Shown here one piece after another: positions 24,287 through 34,043 of a stretch of 46,820 nucleotides of DNA. Position 1 is the first letter of the stretch. Every line of letters starts with the position of its first letter. Source of the DNA: JANXSF01 sp043755435. Its GTDB lineage: Bacteria; Acidobacteriota; Terriglobia; Bryobacterales; Bryobacteraceae. The position numbers and the translations under genes were made by a program. The notes beneath the pieces were generated by a model that worked only from the letters and a program-made list of their open reading frames with translations, searched no databases and was not told the origin of the DNA. The DNA lies in contig JAYUSZ010000446.1 in the NCBI GenBank assembly GCA_043755435.1, forward strand, positions 1-46,820, in the 5' to 3' direction.

Positions 24287-26862
24287 CGAAGCTTCCCTTG
24301 TTCCATTTGAAGCTTGCGCCAGCGGCTCATTCCCCAAAGTTCAGTTTTGAGAGTTTCAGCGGCGTCGTGCAATCCTTTGTAACGGGAAGTTTCCAAATTG
24401 AACAGTTGCTTGGGATTCGCATCTTCCACAATCGTTCCGCTTTCCAAAACCAACACTCGGTCAAACGACAATGTGTCGCCTACATCATGGGTGATGCACA
24501 ACAGCGTTGCATCCTTCCACAACTCACGGGCCGATGCGATCATCACTCTCCGCTGAGTTGCGTCAAGTCCCCGTGCGGGCTCGTCCAATATAACTAGCCG
24601 GACACTGGTCTTGCCCATTCCGCGACCCATGCGTACTCGCTGACCTTCCCCTCCTGAAACCAACGCCCCTCCTTCGCCAAGGCATGTTTCCATTTCGCCG
24701 GCCATTCTATTCAACAGACCTTTGAGCTGTGCCTTTTCGATTGTCTGAGCTAATCGACTTGCGGCCGTTCCTTCGGCGCCATAGAACAAGTTGTCCATTA
24801 ACGATTGATTCCAAATTTGAACCTGCGGATCCACCCAGACAAGTTCGCGACGTAATTGGTCTATTCGTGCTGCAGTCAATGCTTCACCATCTACAAGCAC
24901 GGTGCCGGTGGCGGGTTTGTGCCAACCAAGGAGTAATCCCACTAGGCTGGACTTTCCTGCCCCTGACTGGCCAACAATAGCGATGTGTTCGCCAGGCTTC
25001 ACATCAAGCGAAATACTCTCTAATATGGAGTGCCCAGCCGCGACAACGCTTACATTGTCGAAGGTGAGCCTCGCCGCACTAGAAGCAGGTGCTTGGTCTG
25101 ACCACGAGGACACATGTCGATCTTCGGATAGGGCGGACAAGGGTTCCATCAATCGCAGCATGGTATTTCGCATTGCCGGATATCGCCATGACAACGATCC
25201 AATTTCCTGGCCCAATGCAGGGATGCGTAACGCCCAGTACAGCAGCAATAGAATTCCTGCTCGTTCATTCGAGATTTGCACCGCCGACAAATAACTATGC
25301 AAAATCCAACCGCACAGGAGTATCCCCAGCAGCGCCTGCAAACCTTCAAGGCTCATAACGATTGCTTGTAAGTACACTCCAGTCTTTGTCCAGGCTTTGA
25401 CGTGATTGCTCTGCTCTCGCCGCACTGCACGTTGCGCTCCGTGGGCTCGAATGGCAATCAACCCAAGCAAGGCATCCAAGAAAAACCTGCTGATGGCAGC
25501 ACCCTGATTCCGCCAGCGAAAGTCGGCTTCGCGCATCAACTGCTGGCCCAATAATGGGACGATAAATGCCACCAATCCAGCTATCAAGGCCTGAACAACT
25601 ACACTCGGATATAGCCAAGCTATAGCAGCTACTGTAAAGAAAAGTTCGAAGCAAAGTCGCAGTAGTTGTGCACCCATTTCTGGAATGTCTCGAAGTTGCT
25701 CAGCTGTGTGGGCACGCTGAGCCATATCACTTGCCAATCGGCTTTGAAAGTACCGGTCGTTTAACAGAGGAATTTTCAAGGCGAACTTGAGTCGTAGCTT
25801 GTTTTCCAGTTTCCGTCCAGCAACTAAAACCGTTGCGGCAATAGGCACCTCTAACAGCAACATTGCCCCGATGAACAGAAGCACAGTTGTTACCTGATTT
25901 CCGTTCTCCAAAAGGCGACGCAGCAGCACTGCCTCCCATAAGGCTCCGGCAGCGGCACATATTATTGCCGGTGCAAGGTATATGAGAGCAAACTTGCTAT
26001 CCGTCCACAAAGTCTTCCAAATTTCCAGTAGTGGTCGATCCGGTGTTTCCTCCAACGCAGCTTTCAGCTCAGGCGGCAATTTAGCTGGTCGATGATTGTG
26101 CAGCGGTTCCTTTACGCGGACTAATACGGCACCACGAAATAAGAGATTTCCCTCTGAATCGGCTTTTCTTACAGACCAATAGGATGCAGGTATGAATGTC
26201 TCACTGCTTGCCAATTCTGCAATGAGTCTAGTTGCTTCAGGACCTCTGCTTATCGCACCTGATCGTGAAAGAGAACTCACAAGTCGCACGGCAGCGTCCA
26301 ACCTTGCAAGGCCAGTCCACTCCAGGTCGGCCAGCGCTGAGTGCAACAGCAGTTCTGCTTTAGAACCCAAATCCCGGATTCTTGACGACAAGGATTTCGT
26401 GAATTCCGCAGTACCGGCCCACTCCCGCCAATCGGCCATAGGCACTAATTGGGTATGCCGAAATAGTTGCTCAACAAAGGCTCGCTTTCGTTGCCAGCGC
26501 CGGCCGGTGGATGGGTCCATCAATTGGACAAAGCCATTTTGAACACTCCACAAAACTACGAAATGAGCCGCGCCACCTGGTAGTTGCACTACCACTAGGC
26601 TTGGCCAATTTTCAGTCTCAAGTACCAGGTGATCCACAGGAACCAGCACCTGTTCAGCGTCCAATCCAAGCTGCCTGGCAATGTCTTCCATCGCGTCGAT
26701 GGAGGTTCCATCCACAGTGGTCTGGCAGGCTTCGCGCAAGCGGCCATAGCTCGCGTTAACTCCAAACCCATTCAACAGAGACTTTAGGGCGGCGGGCCCG
26801 CAGTCCATGCCAGATGTTTGTACAACTTCAGGAACTAGAAAGCGCCGCTTGCCAATTGCCAT
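24283..26862 (-). CDS. C39-peptidase-containing ABC exporter
   Basis: An 859-residue three-module exporter. The N-terminal C39 cysteine-protease domain (about 1-140) is complete: oxyanion Gln15, Cys21 in SGMDCGPAA, His100 in GGAAHFVVLW and Asp116 in LMDPSTGRR. In bacteriocin and RiPP systems this domain removes a leader ending in Gly-Gly or a similar pair. An extra region of about 145 residues (140-285) separates it from the six-helix membrane domain (about 290-560). The ATPase has Walker A GQSGAGKSS (631-639), signature VSGGEGQRVRMGRGM, Walker B VILDEPARGLD and the switch CITHD. It starts 3 bases after the histidine kinase stop and is coupled to the next transporter. No substrate gene is visible. 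Confidence 0.92.
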   Translation of the reverse strand: MAIGKRRFLVPEVVQTSGMDCGPAALKSLLNGFGVNASYGRLREACQTTVDGTSIDAMEDIARQLGLDAEQVLVPVDHLVLETENWPSLVVVQLPGGAAHFVVLWSVQNGFVQLMDPSTGRRWQRKRAFVEQLFRHTQLVPMADWREWAGTAEFTKSLSSRIRDLGSKAELLLHSALADLEWTGLARLDAAVRLVSSLSRSGAISRGPEATRLIAELASSETFIPASYWSVRKADSEGNLLFRGAVLVRVKEPLHNHRPAKLPPELKAALEETPDRPLLEIWKTLWTDSKFALIYLAPAIICAAAGALWEAVLLRRLLENGNQVTTVLLFIGAMLLLEVPIAATVLVAGRKLENKLRLKFALKIPLLNDRYFQSRLASDMAQRAHTAEQLRDIPEMGAQLLRLCFELFFTVAAIAWLYPSVVVQALIAGLVAFIVPLLGQQLMREADFRWRNQGAAISRFFLDALLGLIAIRAHGAQRAVRREQSNHVKAWTKTGVYLQAIVMSLEGLQALLGILLCGWILHSYLSAVQISNERAGILLLLYWALRIPALGQEIGSLSWRYPAMRNTMLRLMEPLSALSEDRHVSSWSDQAPASSAARLTFDNVSVVAAGHSILESISLDVKPGEHIAIVGQSGAGKSSLVGLLLGWHKPATGTVLVDGEALTAARIDQLRRELVWVDPQVQIWNQSLMDNLFYGAEGTAASRLAQTIEKAQLKGLLNRMAGEMETCLGEGGALVSGGEGQRVRMGRGMGKTSVRLVILDEPARGLDATQRRVMIASARELWKDATLLCITHDVGDTLSFDRVLVLESGTIVEDANPKQLFNLETSRYKGLHDAAETLKTELWGMSRWRKLQMEQGKLR

Positions 26863-26865
26863 AAT

Positions 26866-28275
26866 TTAGAGGCTGGGCAGAGTCAACTCTAACCTTGCCC
26901 CTCCACCTGGAAGGTTGCTTGCTTCAATAATGCCGCCGTGTTGATGCACAATTCCTTCAGCCACTGCCAGACCAAGTCCAGTTCCTCTTGCGTCCAATCG
27001 AGTTGTAATGAAGGCTTCGAATATTTCCGGCAACACATCTTCTGGAATTCCAGGACCGTTATCATCGACTCGAACTAAAGCCCAACGTCCGCGCGCATCC
27101 TCCGCCATTTCCGCTGTTACTTCAATGCGGCCACCCTTAGATAGGGCGTTTAGTGAATTGCGCAACAAGTTCACAAACACCTGCGCCAGCCTATCGGCAT
27201 TGCCGCGCACCACCATCGATTCTTCAATTCGATTTTGAAACTCCATGCACTTGGCCCTTTCATCAATTGCCACTAGTTCCCAGGAATCATTCACCAACTG
27301 ACGAAGGCCGAAGTTTTCAGTCTCCTTTTTTCTTACACGAGCGAAGTCCAGAAGGCTCTCGCTTATAGTCTTCAGCCGTCCTGCGACTCGACTCATCCGC
27401 GTAAGTCTGTCCTTAATCGCTGGGTCTGTTACACGCTCTTGAAGTAACTCAATCGAACCTTGCAGAACAGAAACAGGAGTGTTCATTTCGTGGGCGACGC
27501 TGGCACTCAGTAGGCCCAAGCTTACCAATCTATCCTGCTGCTCCAGGCGGCGCTTGGCGGATTCCAGCAGTCTGTTATTTTCTTCCAACTGCTGTTCGTG
27601 CCTCCGCAACTGCCTAACGGTCTCATTGCGTGAGGTCATTATCTGCCCAATTTCGTCGTCCGATATTTCTTCTTCGTCAATCAGTTCGTTGGCATGATCG
27701 CCTTCACGAGTAGCCTCATCAGCAGCCAACATCACTTGGAGCGGACGATAAACGTACAAAGGCAGGATAGCCAATTCGAGCAGCAAAACCGTGAATAGAT
27801 AGATTGCTCCTAACACCAAAAACAAAGCGTATTTTGCGCGCCTTACCGCGTCTACGTAAAAGGAATGTGGTAAGTGCAGTATGCGGTACGAACCAGTAGG
27901 CGTTTTGCGAAGTAGATAATCGGACTTGTCGGCATCTCCCCATATCCTCCCTGGGTTGGCGTCAAGCCATTTGAGTGCTTCCTTGGGGATGCCTAGAGTT
28001 TCTGGAGATGCTTCCTGAAAAGAATAAATGGAAAGTTGTGGCAAATTTGGAAGCGGAGTGTCCGACTGGAAAATCTGAGTAACCAAGCTACCTTCCCGGG
28101 TTCGAGCTCCCGCAACTCTTTGTTCAAATAAGGGAATCAGAGTGAAGTAGGTGGCCAGCGCCAAAAGTAGAAAAAGAAAGTTATGCAGGACAATCAATTT
28201 CAGACGGACCTTCAGGTTTCCAAATGCCTTACCGATACGGCCCGGTTGTCGTGGTTGTGCGAAAGGAACTTCCAT
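26866..28275 (-). CDS. membrane-bound sensor histidine kinase
   Basis: A 469-residue kinase with a transmembrane helix at about 26-48, an external sensor region (about 50-148), and a second helix at about 149-175. A HAMP-like/coiled-coil stretch follows (about 180-250, rich in Glu, Gln and Arg). The dimerisation domain has the phospho-accepting His262 in SASVAHEMNTP. The ATP-binding domain shows N-box VNLLRNSLNAL, G1 VDDNGPGIP and G2 GTGLGLAVAEGI. The HEMNTP H-box is of the NtrB-like type. No response regulator is next to it; it is the first gene of the ABC exporter operon (3-base gap). It may control export or sense the exported product, which is an inference from position. Confidence 0.92.
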   Translation of the reverse strand: MEVPFAQPRQPGRIGKAFGNLKVRLKLIVLHNFLFLLLALATYFTLIPLFEQRVAGARTREGSLVTQIFQSDTPLPNLPQLSIYSFQEASPETLGIPKEALKWLDANPGRIWGDADKSDYLLRKTPTGSYRILHLPHSFYVDAVRRAKYALFLVLGAIYLFTVLLLELAILPLYVYRPLQVMLAADEATREGDHANELIDEEEISDDEIGQIMTSRNETVRQLRRHEQQLEENNRLLESAKRRLEQQDRLVSLGLLSASVAHEMNTPVSVLQGSIELLQERVTDPAIKDRLTRMSRVAGRLKTISESLLDFARVRKKETENFGLRQLVNDSWELVAIDERAKCMEFQNRIEESMVVRGNADRLAQVFVNLLRNSLNALSKGGRIEVTAEMAEDARGRWALVRVDDNGPGIPEDVLPEIFEAFITTRLDARGTGLGLAVAEGIVHQHGGIIEASNLPGGGARLELTLPSL

Positions 28276-28344
28276 TTAGGTGGCTATTAAAGATTCTCTG
28301 ATATTCCGGGGTCTCCTTGCTTTTGATATGCTGCTAAATTCCCT
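28276..28344. promoter_or_regulatory. divergent promoter region, kinase/ABC operon and hydrolase
   Basis: Sixty-nine bases separate two divergent start codons, so both promoters must lie here or in the coding ends. The plus-strand TTGCTTTTGATATGCTGCTAAATT region is AT-rich, but I cannot assign firm -35 and -10 boxes. Confidence 0.35.
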
Positions 28345-30342
28345 ATGCGTCACAATCCGTGTTGGCTAATTCCCTTTCTCCTATCTCCCTGCTTCACTCA
28401 GACTCCTGCGGTTCGGCCTCCAATTCCGCCTCCTATTCAACCTACTACTGAGCAGTTGAGACAAGTTCAGCAGAAGACGGATGCGATTGGGGCGATTGTG
28501 AAACAAATCAAAACTGCGGCTCCCGACTTGGTTGCCGATGTTGAAGTGTACGAAAAAGCTGGCCGCATGTTGCTTGAGTTTCCTGATGAATTCGGAACAG
28601 CGGAAGGAATCACCAGGGCGATTTCTGTACTGGATGAAGGCCTCATTCGGTCCCAAGCTCTTTCTGGCGGAAAGGCACCATGGAATTCCGGGCCAAAGCG
28701 CATCCATGCGTTTCGATCCGAACTGGATGGTTCGCTGCAACCTTACGGTGTGACCATACCAGCCTCTTATGATGGCAATAAGCCGGCGCGTTTGTATGTT
28801 TGGATGCACGGGCGCGCACAACGTCTAACTGAATCGGAGTTTATTTATTCATTCACAAAGCAAGGCCCGGGACGACCACCGGTTGCTGACGCGGGGCAAA
28901 TTCAATTGGACGTCTATGGGCGATGGAATGGAGCAGGATGGCATTTCGCTGGAGAGACTGAAGTGTTTGAAGCCATAGCAGCGGTTCAGAAACGTTATAA
29001 GATTGACCCGAATCGCATTCTACTTCGGGGCTTTTCAATGGGAGGTGAAGGCGCCTGGCATATTGCTTTGCACCATCCCGATCGCTTCGCCGCTGCGGAA
29101 ATTGGGGCTGGCACTTGGTCCCGCCGTGCTGAGACTCCTGGGCTGCCAAACTATCAACAAGCTGTTTTGAAGATTTGGGAAAACATGCATGAGTGGGCGC
29201 TAAACGTCTTCAATCTCCCATTGGCAGGTCACGATGGTGATACTGACACGCAGACGGCGGTTTTGCCCGGGTATGCGCAAGGCGTCCCGCATCGCGGGCA
29301 ATTAGAATCGTCCCTTCGTGTGCGTGATCAGTTATCCAAAGAGGGTTTCGCCCTGGAGGGCGATGCTGATTATTTGAAGGTGAAAGGTACTCACGCCCAG
29401 TTCCTGATTTCGCGCAACACCGGCCATGGGACCAGTCTTTTGGTGCGTGAACGTTTAGATCGCTTCTTGAAGGAGTGGGGTGACCGGGGCAGGGTAGAGC
29501 CCGATCACATTCGTTTCGTTACCTACACACCCAGATACAACAAAGACTATTGGGTGACGGTGGACCAATTGGAATCCCTCTATGAGCGAGCTGAAGTGGA
29601 TGCCATTCGATCCGTGAATCGCAGCAAACTGAATATCACTACTCGGAATTTGAAAGTACTGACTTTGCAGGGAACCAATCGCACTAACATGATTGAAATC
29701 GATGGCCAAAAACTGAACGTGAAACCAAGTACTGCCATCGTCCTTGAAAAATCCACTGCGGGTTGGATGATTGCGCCACAAACTTCAAACAAAGCCTTGC
29801 GCAAAACTCACGCCTTGCAAGGGCCTATTGACGATGCATTTCTTGATCCATTCATTTTGGTGAAGCCAACAGGTGTTCCTTGGAATAAGGCTGTGAACGA
29901 TCAATCTCTGCGCACGATGGAACGCTTCGACAGGCTATATGCGCGGTTCTTCCGCGCACATCCACGGATTGTTGAAGACAAAGATTTGAGACCTGCAGAT
30001 ATTGCCAAATATCATATTGTGTTGTTTGGTGATCCTGGCAGCAACTCGTGGATCTCAAAACTATTGGGGAAGCTCCCCTTGGAGTGGACAAACGATCAGC
30101 TAACTATGAACGGGCGTTCCTTCCCAGCCTCCAAGCACTTTCCGGTACTGATCTATCCCAATCCTTTGAACCAGAGGCGCTACGTGGTGATCAATTCCGG
30201 TTTGACAATTGAAGATCGCGAATATCGTGGTGACTATGGCATGCCAAGGCTCGGCGATTACGCAGTCATGAAATCAAAAGATGGAGTTGAAGTTGGCGAA
30301 CTAATACTGGCCGGTCTTTTTGACGGTGCTTGGAAATTTTAA
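28345..30342 (+). CDS. secreted alpha/beta hydrolase, prolyl-oligopeptidase/esterase-like
   Basis: A 665-residue protein with an N-terminal signal (CWLIPFLLSPCFTQ) and a Pro-rich linker (about 22-35). The catalytic alpha/beta-hydrolase domain (about 130-380) contains YVWMHGRAQ (oxyanion strand), the nucleophile elbow RGFSMGGEG with Ser231, and a NTGHGTS segment around residue 357 that probably carries the catalytic His. A C-terminal part (about 390-660) is beta-rich (ITTRNLKVLTLQG, RRYVVINSGLT) and resembles regions seen in acidobacterial and planctomycete 'prolyl oligopeptidase family' proteins. It is likely a periplasmic or surface peptidase or esterase; the substrate is unknown. It ends 2 bases short of the convergent PpiC-type gene. 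Confidence 0.83.
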   Translation: MRHNPCWLIPFLLSPCFTQTPAVRPPIPPPIQPTTEQLRQVQQKTDAIGAIVKQIKTAAPDLVADVEVYEKAGRMLLEFPDEFGTAEGITRAISVLDEGLIRSQALSGGKAPWNSGPKRIHAFRSELDGSLQPYGVTIPASYDGNKPARLYVWMHGRAQRLTESEFIYSFTKQGPGRPPVADAGQIQLDVYGRWNGAGWHFAGETEVFEAIAAVQKRYKIDPNRILLRGFSMGGEGAWHIALHHPDRFAAAEIGAGTWSRRAETPGLPNYQQAVLKIWENMHEWALNVFNLPLAGHDGDTDTQTAVLPGYAQGVPHRGQLESSLRVRDQLSKEGFALEGDADYLKVKGTHAQFLISRNTGHGTSLLVRERLDRFLKEWGDRGRVEPDHIRFVTYTPRYNKDYWVTVDQLESLYERAEVDAIRSVNRSKLNITTRNLKVLTLQGTNRTNMIEIDGQKLNVKPSTAIVLEKSTAGWMIAPQTSNKALRKTHALQGPIDDAFLDPFILVKPTGVPWNKAVNDQSLRTMERFDRLYARFFRAHPRIVEDKDLRPADIAKYHIVLFGDPGSNSWISKLLGKLPLEWTNDQLTMNGRSFPASKHFPVLIYPNPLNQRRYVVINSGLTIEDREYRGDYGMPRLGDYAVMKSKDGVEVGELILAGLFDGAWKF

Positions 30343-30344
30343 AC

Positions 30345-31379
30345 TTACTTCTTTGTGCCCGCTTCCACAATGGAATTGGCAAGGTTATTTTCCACTTTGG
30401 CTTCATTGCGGACCAGTTCATAATAGGCTTGGCGTCGAAGCTGATCCTTGCGATCCACCAAAGTTTGCCGAATGGTCTGCTGTACTTTTGGATCCTTCAA
30501 ATCCCTTTGTCCGGCCGGCTCCCTTGAGATCACTTTAAGAATTCGATAGCCTTCAGGCGTCGGAATTACTGGAGAAACCTGACCAGGGGCCATTTGCATC
30601 AAGAGCCTTTTCAGATCAGGACTGGTCTTGTCCAGAGCTGACAATTGAGTGAATCCAAGATCGCCACCGTTAGGCGCTGAACCAGGATCCTCTGAATAGT
30701 TTTGAGCGAGCATGGCAAAATCTTCACCTGCACGAATCCGTTTTTCAATGTCCACTATCTTTCGTTGGGCTGACTCTGGGTTCTGCGCCTTGTCGTTTTT
30801 TAAATTGCGGACATTGGCGTCGGGATTCGGGGTCACCAAAATTGTGGCCAGACGGATCTGCGGTTCCGCCAGATTAAAAGATCCCTTGTTGGCTTCGAAG
30901 AAATCTGTGACGTCTTTATCCAGAATATTGATCTGAGAAGAAATTTCCTTGTTGATCAATTTTTCAATGGACAGGTCACGTCGAATGCGGGTTTTCAGAT
31001 CATCGCCCGTCATCTTTTTAGCGGTCAACTGTTTCTGAAATTCTTCCTGAGTGTAGGGCGATTTGTACTCAGCAAACTTGGTGTCGACGTCGGCATCAAC
31101 CGCCATCAGCCCCAGCTTCTCAGCGCGCTGCAGCATGATCTCCTGATCCACCATACTACGCAGAACTTCCAGCTTTTGAATCATCAGCTGATCCTCACTG
31201 GGCTTATCAGCCGGCTGCGGGAACTGAATGGCGATCTGCTTATTTAACTCGGCATAGGTAATGGGGCGTCCGTTAACAGTCGCTGCGATATCTGGCGACG
31301 CGGATCTCTTAGTACACGCCTGTGTAAAGCAAAGACAGACTACTAGAGCGGAAGCGCATCGGAAAAACGTCATAGGCAA
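30345..31379 (-). CDS. PpiC/SurA-type peptidylprolyl isomerase lipoprotein
   Basis: A 344-residue exported foldase. The N-terminal signal ends in a lipobox-like CFTQAC (Cys22), so the protein is probably lipid-anchored. A SurA-N-like helical domain follows (about 30-160; ATVNGRPITYAELNKQIA), then a parvulin PPIase domain (about 172-285; QIRLATILV, GEDFAMLAQNYSEDPGSA, NGGDLGFTQ, GQVSPVIPTPEGYRILKV), then a C-terminal helix. It helps outer-membrane proteins fold. The spacing of 30 bases from the metalloprotease upstream on the same strand suggests co-transcription with that envelope enzyme. There is a single parvulin domain, as in PrsA, not two as in E. coli SurA. Confidence 0.9.
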   Translation of the reverse strand: MPMTFFRCASALVVCLCFTQACTKRSASPDIAATVNGRPITYAELNKQIAIQFPQPADKPSEDQLMIQKLEVLRSMVDQEIMLQRAEKLGLMAVDADVDTKFAEYKSPYTQEEFQKQLTAKKMTGDDLKTRIRRDLSIEKLINKEISSQINILDKDVTDFFEANKGSFNLAEPQIRLATILVTPNPDANVRNLKNDKAQNPESAQRKIVDIEKRIRAGEDFAMLAQNYSEDPGSAPNGGDLGFTQLSALDKTSPDLKRLLMQMAPGQVSPVIPTPEGYRILKVISREPAGQRDLKDPKVQQTIRQTLVDRKDQLRRQAYYELVRNEAKVENNLANSIVEAGTKK

Positions 31380-31409
31380 GGCTTTATTGTACCGCTTTTT
31401 ATAAACTTT

Positions 31410-33968
31410 CTAGCGATTGTCCAGGTCAATCCAACACATTTCCGGATCGATAGTTGGATCCCAAAATTCTCTTCGTACCTGCAGAAGTCCAGGTGTGGAC
31501 GTTACTGCCGGCTGAAATTTCGGGTCTAGAATCTTAGCAATATGGTCTCGCAGATCTTCCATATGGGCTTTAACCGATGCGGTTGCTTGTTTCGCCTGTG
31601 CTCGCAGTAAGTCAGCCGAAAGGTTCTTCAGCTCTGCGCGCATGAGGGAACGGACAGCTGGTTCTGCAGAGGGAGAATTCACACGATCTCCGGTGGTTTG
31701 CACATAGGCCTGTTGCAGACTTTGGCGGAACGCATCGCTGCTTACTGCCACATCATTGAGTTCGCGAAACAGCCCTTTGCGAAGATCACTCAAAAAATCG
31801 GAAGCCTTATAAGCCTTCTCGCCTTCGATTGCTTCTTGCTCCACCATCCTGCTGATGCGCGAATTAGCGAGCAACATATTCAGAGGAGATTGCTGTGCTG
31901 AGCGCAACCTTGCCATTGCACCATCTGCTTCTATGCGACGGAACACTTCAGGCATGATTAAGAATTTTGGAATTTGAAACGCATTGGTTTGAAGAAAATC
32001 CAGTGCCGCTTTCTGTTTTTCTTTTGCGATGACGGTGTACGCAACCCCCGGCTGTCCACCTGCTTTTTGTTGCGAATTCACACCACCCACGATAACTGCG
32101 ACGTGGCCCATCTCGCGTGTCCATTGACCTAGTATTCGTCCATATAATTCTTCCAACTGATTATAGTTTTCCCCTGGCTTTTCAGTTGCTGGAATCAACA
32201 TGGCTGCAACGCGCTCCAGATTCTTCAGCCCTAGTCTGGTGGAACCAATGGCGTCAGCATCACCAACGGCTTCGGTGAGTTCGCCCGGATCAGCACCATT
32301 CGAACGAGACGCATTGAAACGGAACCACGGAGTCTTGTCCTGCTCTCTTGCCCATTTGTCCAAAGTCGGCTTCTCGCCTTCAGGAGAATCGACCCCAGGG
32401 ATTTCCTTGTAACCCCAAACGGTGGCCCAAACATCGTAAGGTCCAATCGATGGAATTAAGTCTTCAACGTCAATCCTATCCTCAGGCTGCGCAACGTAGT
32501 TGAAGCGCGAGTAATCCATGATGGAGGGAGTATGGCCCATCTTTTTCACCCACTCGCGATCTCGTACTTTTTCGGCGGGATACATGGAACTCGCTTTCAT
32601 ATTGTGCTGAAAGCCAAGGGTATGGCCTACTTCATGTGCAACTACATATTCAATTAGCCGACCCATTAAAGGCTCTGGAAGGGGCAATGTTTTCGCTCTT
32701 GGATCAAGAGGAGCAACTTGTGTGAAATACCAATTCTCAGCCAAAGCCATCACGTTATGAAACATCAAAATGTCGGCTTCCAGAATCTCACCAGTGCGGG
32801 GATCATGAACGTGAGGGCCAACCGCGTTTTCCACCGTCGATGGAGCCCAACGAACTACTGAATAGCGGGCATCTTCGGGACTCCAATTCGGTTCCTCTTC
32901 TTTCGTTGGAGCCTCTTTTGCTTGAATTGCATTCAAGAACCCGGCAGCCTCAAAGGCCTTCTGCCAGGATTCAATTCCACGTTTCACAAATGGAACCCAA
33001 GCCTTTGGTGTCGCGGGGTCCACATAGTAAACGATAGCCTTCACGGGTTCGGAAACGGCGGCGGAAGGGTTCTTCTTTTCAAGACGCCACCGAGTAATAT
33101 AGGAACGTTTGGCCGCCTTATGTTCTGAGGTGCCATAGTCTGTTTTGGTTAAGGAAAAGTAGCCAACCCGTTGATCCATTAGTCGAGGCATCATAGGATT
33201 GTCTGGCAGTTTCACCATGCTGAAATGCATGCCGACTGTTGCAGAAGTTCCTCGCATGGATCCTCCAAAGAACTGTGGATTAGGGGTGGAACCCGGTCCT
33301 GTTGGTGCATCCAATGAGGCGGTATAAGTATGCGTCGCGTCTACTTCTATGTTTAATGGATAGGAGGCAACACGATCGATAAAGGATCGGGTGGCGTCAA
33401 ATCCTCGTGCTCCTAAACGTCTCCGCGCTGTAAGTTCAGGAGTCTCGGTTGCATAAAGCTTAGTGACGTCGATAACAGCGGTTTCCTCTTTTCCTTCGGC
33501 TTCAATGTTGAAAGCCGCAATAATTGTGTCGGTGTTCGCATTGGTAACTGCTTGCGCGATGGGAGTTTTCGGGTCTGCAGTAATGTCAAAATTGACCGTT
33601 CGTAAAAAGATTCGCTTGTCACGCCGCTCCCATCGAATGACATGATTTCCCAGGCTTGTTCCGCCGAATCCTGTTCCAGGAGCCACTTTTGCCATTTGCA
33701 CCACCAGCAGAAAGTCTTTGCTAAGTTCACTCTTGGGGATCTCGAAGTAGATTTTGTCCTTAATCCGATGCACCTGAAAAATGCCAGCTGTGGATTTTGC
33801 GTCTTTGGTGATTACCTTGTCATAGGGTTTGATTTCTGGTTCGGCGGTGCGCGCTGGGCCGCCGGGTGTTGGCTTGGCTGGCGCCGTTGCTTTCTCTTCG
33901 GTAGGTGGATCTTGCGCCATTGTGTTAAGGGAAGCAAGGCATAGGAATAGAATCCAAGTGGTTTTCAA
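31410..33968 (-). CDS. secreted zinc-dependent metalloprotease (DUF5117/DUF4953 family)
   Basis: An 852-residue protein with a signal peptide (residues 1-18, ILFLCLASLNTMAQ) and a Pro/Ala-rich spacer. An N-terminal DUF5118/5117-like beta domain follows (about 45-290; FEIPKSELSKDFLLVVQ, HVIRWERRDKRI). The metzincin catalytic domain (about 300-560) carries the zinc motif HEVGHTLGFQH at 445-455 and the Met-turn SIMDYSRFNY (Met484). A C-terminal helical region (about 690-820) completes it. These proteases are common in Acidobacteriota and Bacteroidetes and are thought to act outside the cell; their targets are unknown. The ATG at 33966-33968 was chosen. It probably shares a transcript with the PpiC-type gene downstream. 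Confidence 0.92.
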   Translation of the reverse strand: MKTTWILFLCLASLNTMAQDPPTEEKATAPAKPTPGGPARTAEPEIKPYDKVITKDAKSTAGIFQVHRIKDKIYFEIPKSELSKDFLLVVQMAKVAPGTGFGGTSLGNHVIRWERRDKRIFLRTVNFDITADPKTPIAQAVTNANTDTIIAAFNIEAEGKEETAVIDVTKLYATETPELTARRRLGARGFDATRSFIDRVASYPLNIEVDATHTYTASLDAPTGPGSTPNPQFFGGSMRGTSATVGMHFSMVKLPDNPMMPRLMDQRVGYFSLTKTDYGTSEHKAAKRSYITRWRLEKKNPSAAVSEPVKAIVYYVDPATPKAWVPFVKRGIESWQKAFEAAGFLNAIQAKEAPTKEEEPNWSPEDARYSVVRWAPSTVENAVGPHVHDPRTGEILEADILMFHNVMALAENWYFTQVAPLDPRAKTLPLPEPLMGRLIEYVVAHEVGHTLGFQHNMKASSMYPAEKVRDREWVKKMGHTPSIMDYSRFNYVAQPEDRIDVEDLIPSIGPYDVWATVWGYKEIPGVDSPEGEKPTLDKWAREQDKTPWFRFNASRSNGADPGELTEAVGDADAIGSTRLGLKNLERVAAMLIPATEKPGENYNQLEELYGRILGQWTREMGHVAVIVGGVNSQQKAGGQPGVAYTVIAKEKQKAALDFLQTNAFQIPKFLIMPEVFRRIEADGAMARLRSAQQSPLNMLLANSRISRMVEQEAIEGEKAYKASDFLSDLRKGLFRELNDVAVSSDAFRQSLQQAYVQTTGDRVNSPSAEPAVRSLMRAELKNLSADLLRAQAKQATASVKAHMEDLRDHIAKILDPKFQPAVTSTPGLLQVRREFWDPTIDPEMCWIDLDNR

Positions 33969-34043
33969 AACAGATCTCCAAGGGGCGGTAGCCCGATTAA
34001 ATTAAGATAGCTGAATAATAAGGCAGAAGAAAGCAGGTACCGT

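Noticed and set aside
23577..24350. 257-codon open frame on the plus strand inside the ABC transporter gene
   Set aside because: It lies entirely opposite a well-conserved ABC gene and its end; its product is Ser/Arg-rich with no domain, typical of an antisense shadow.
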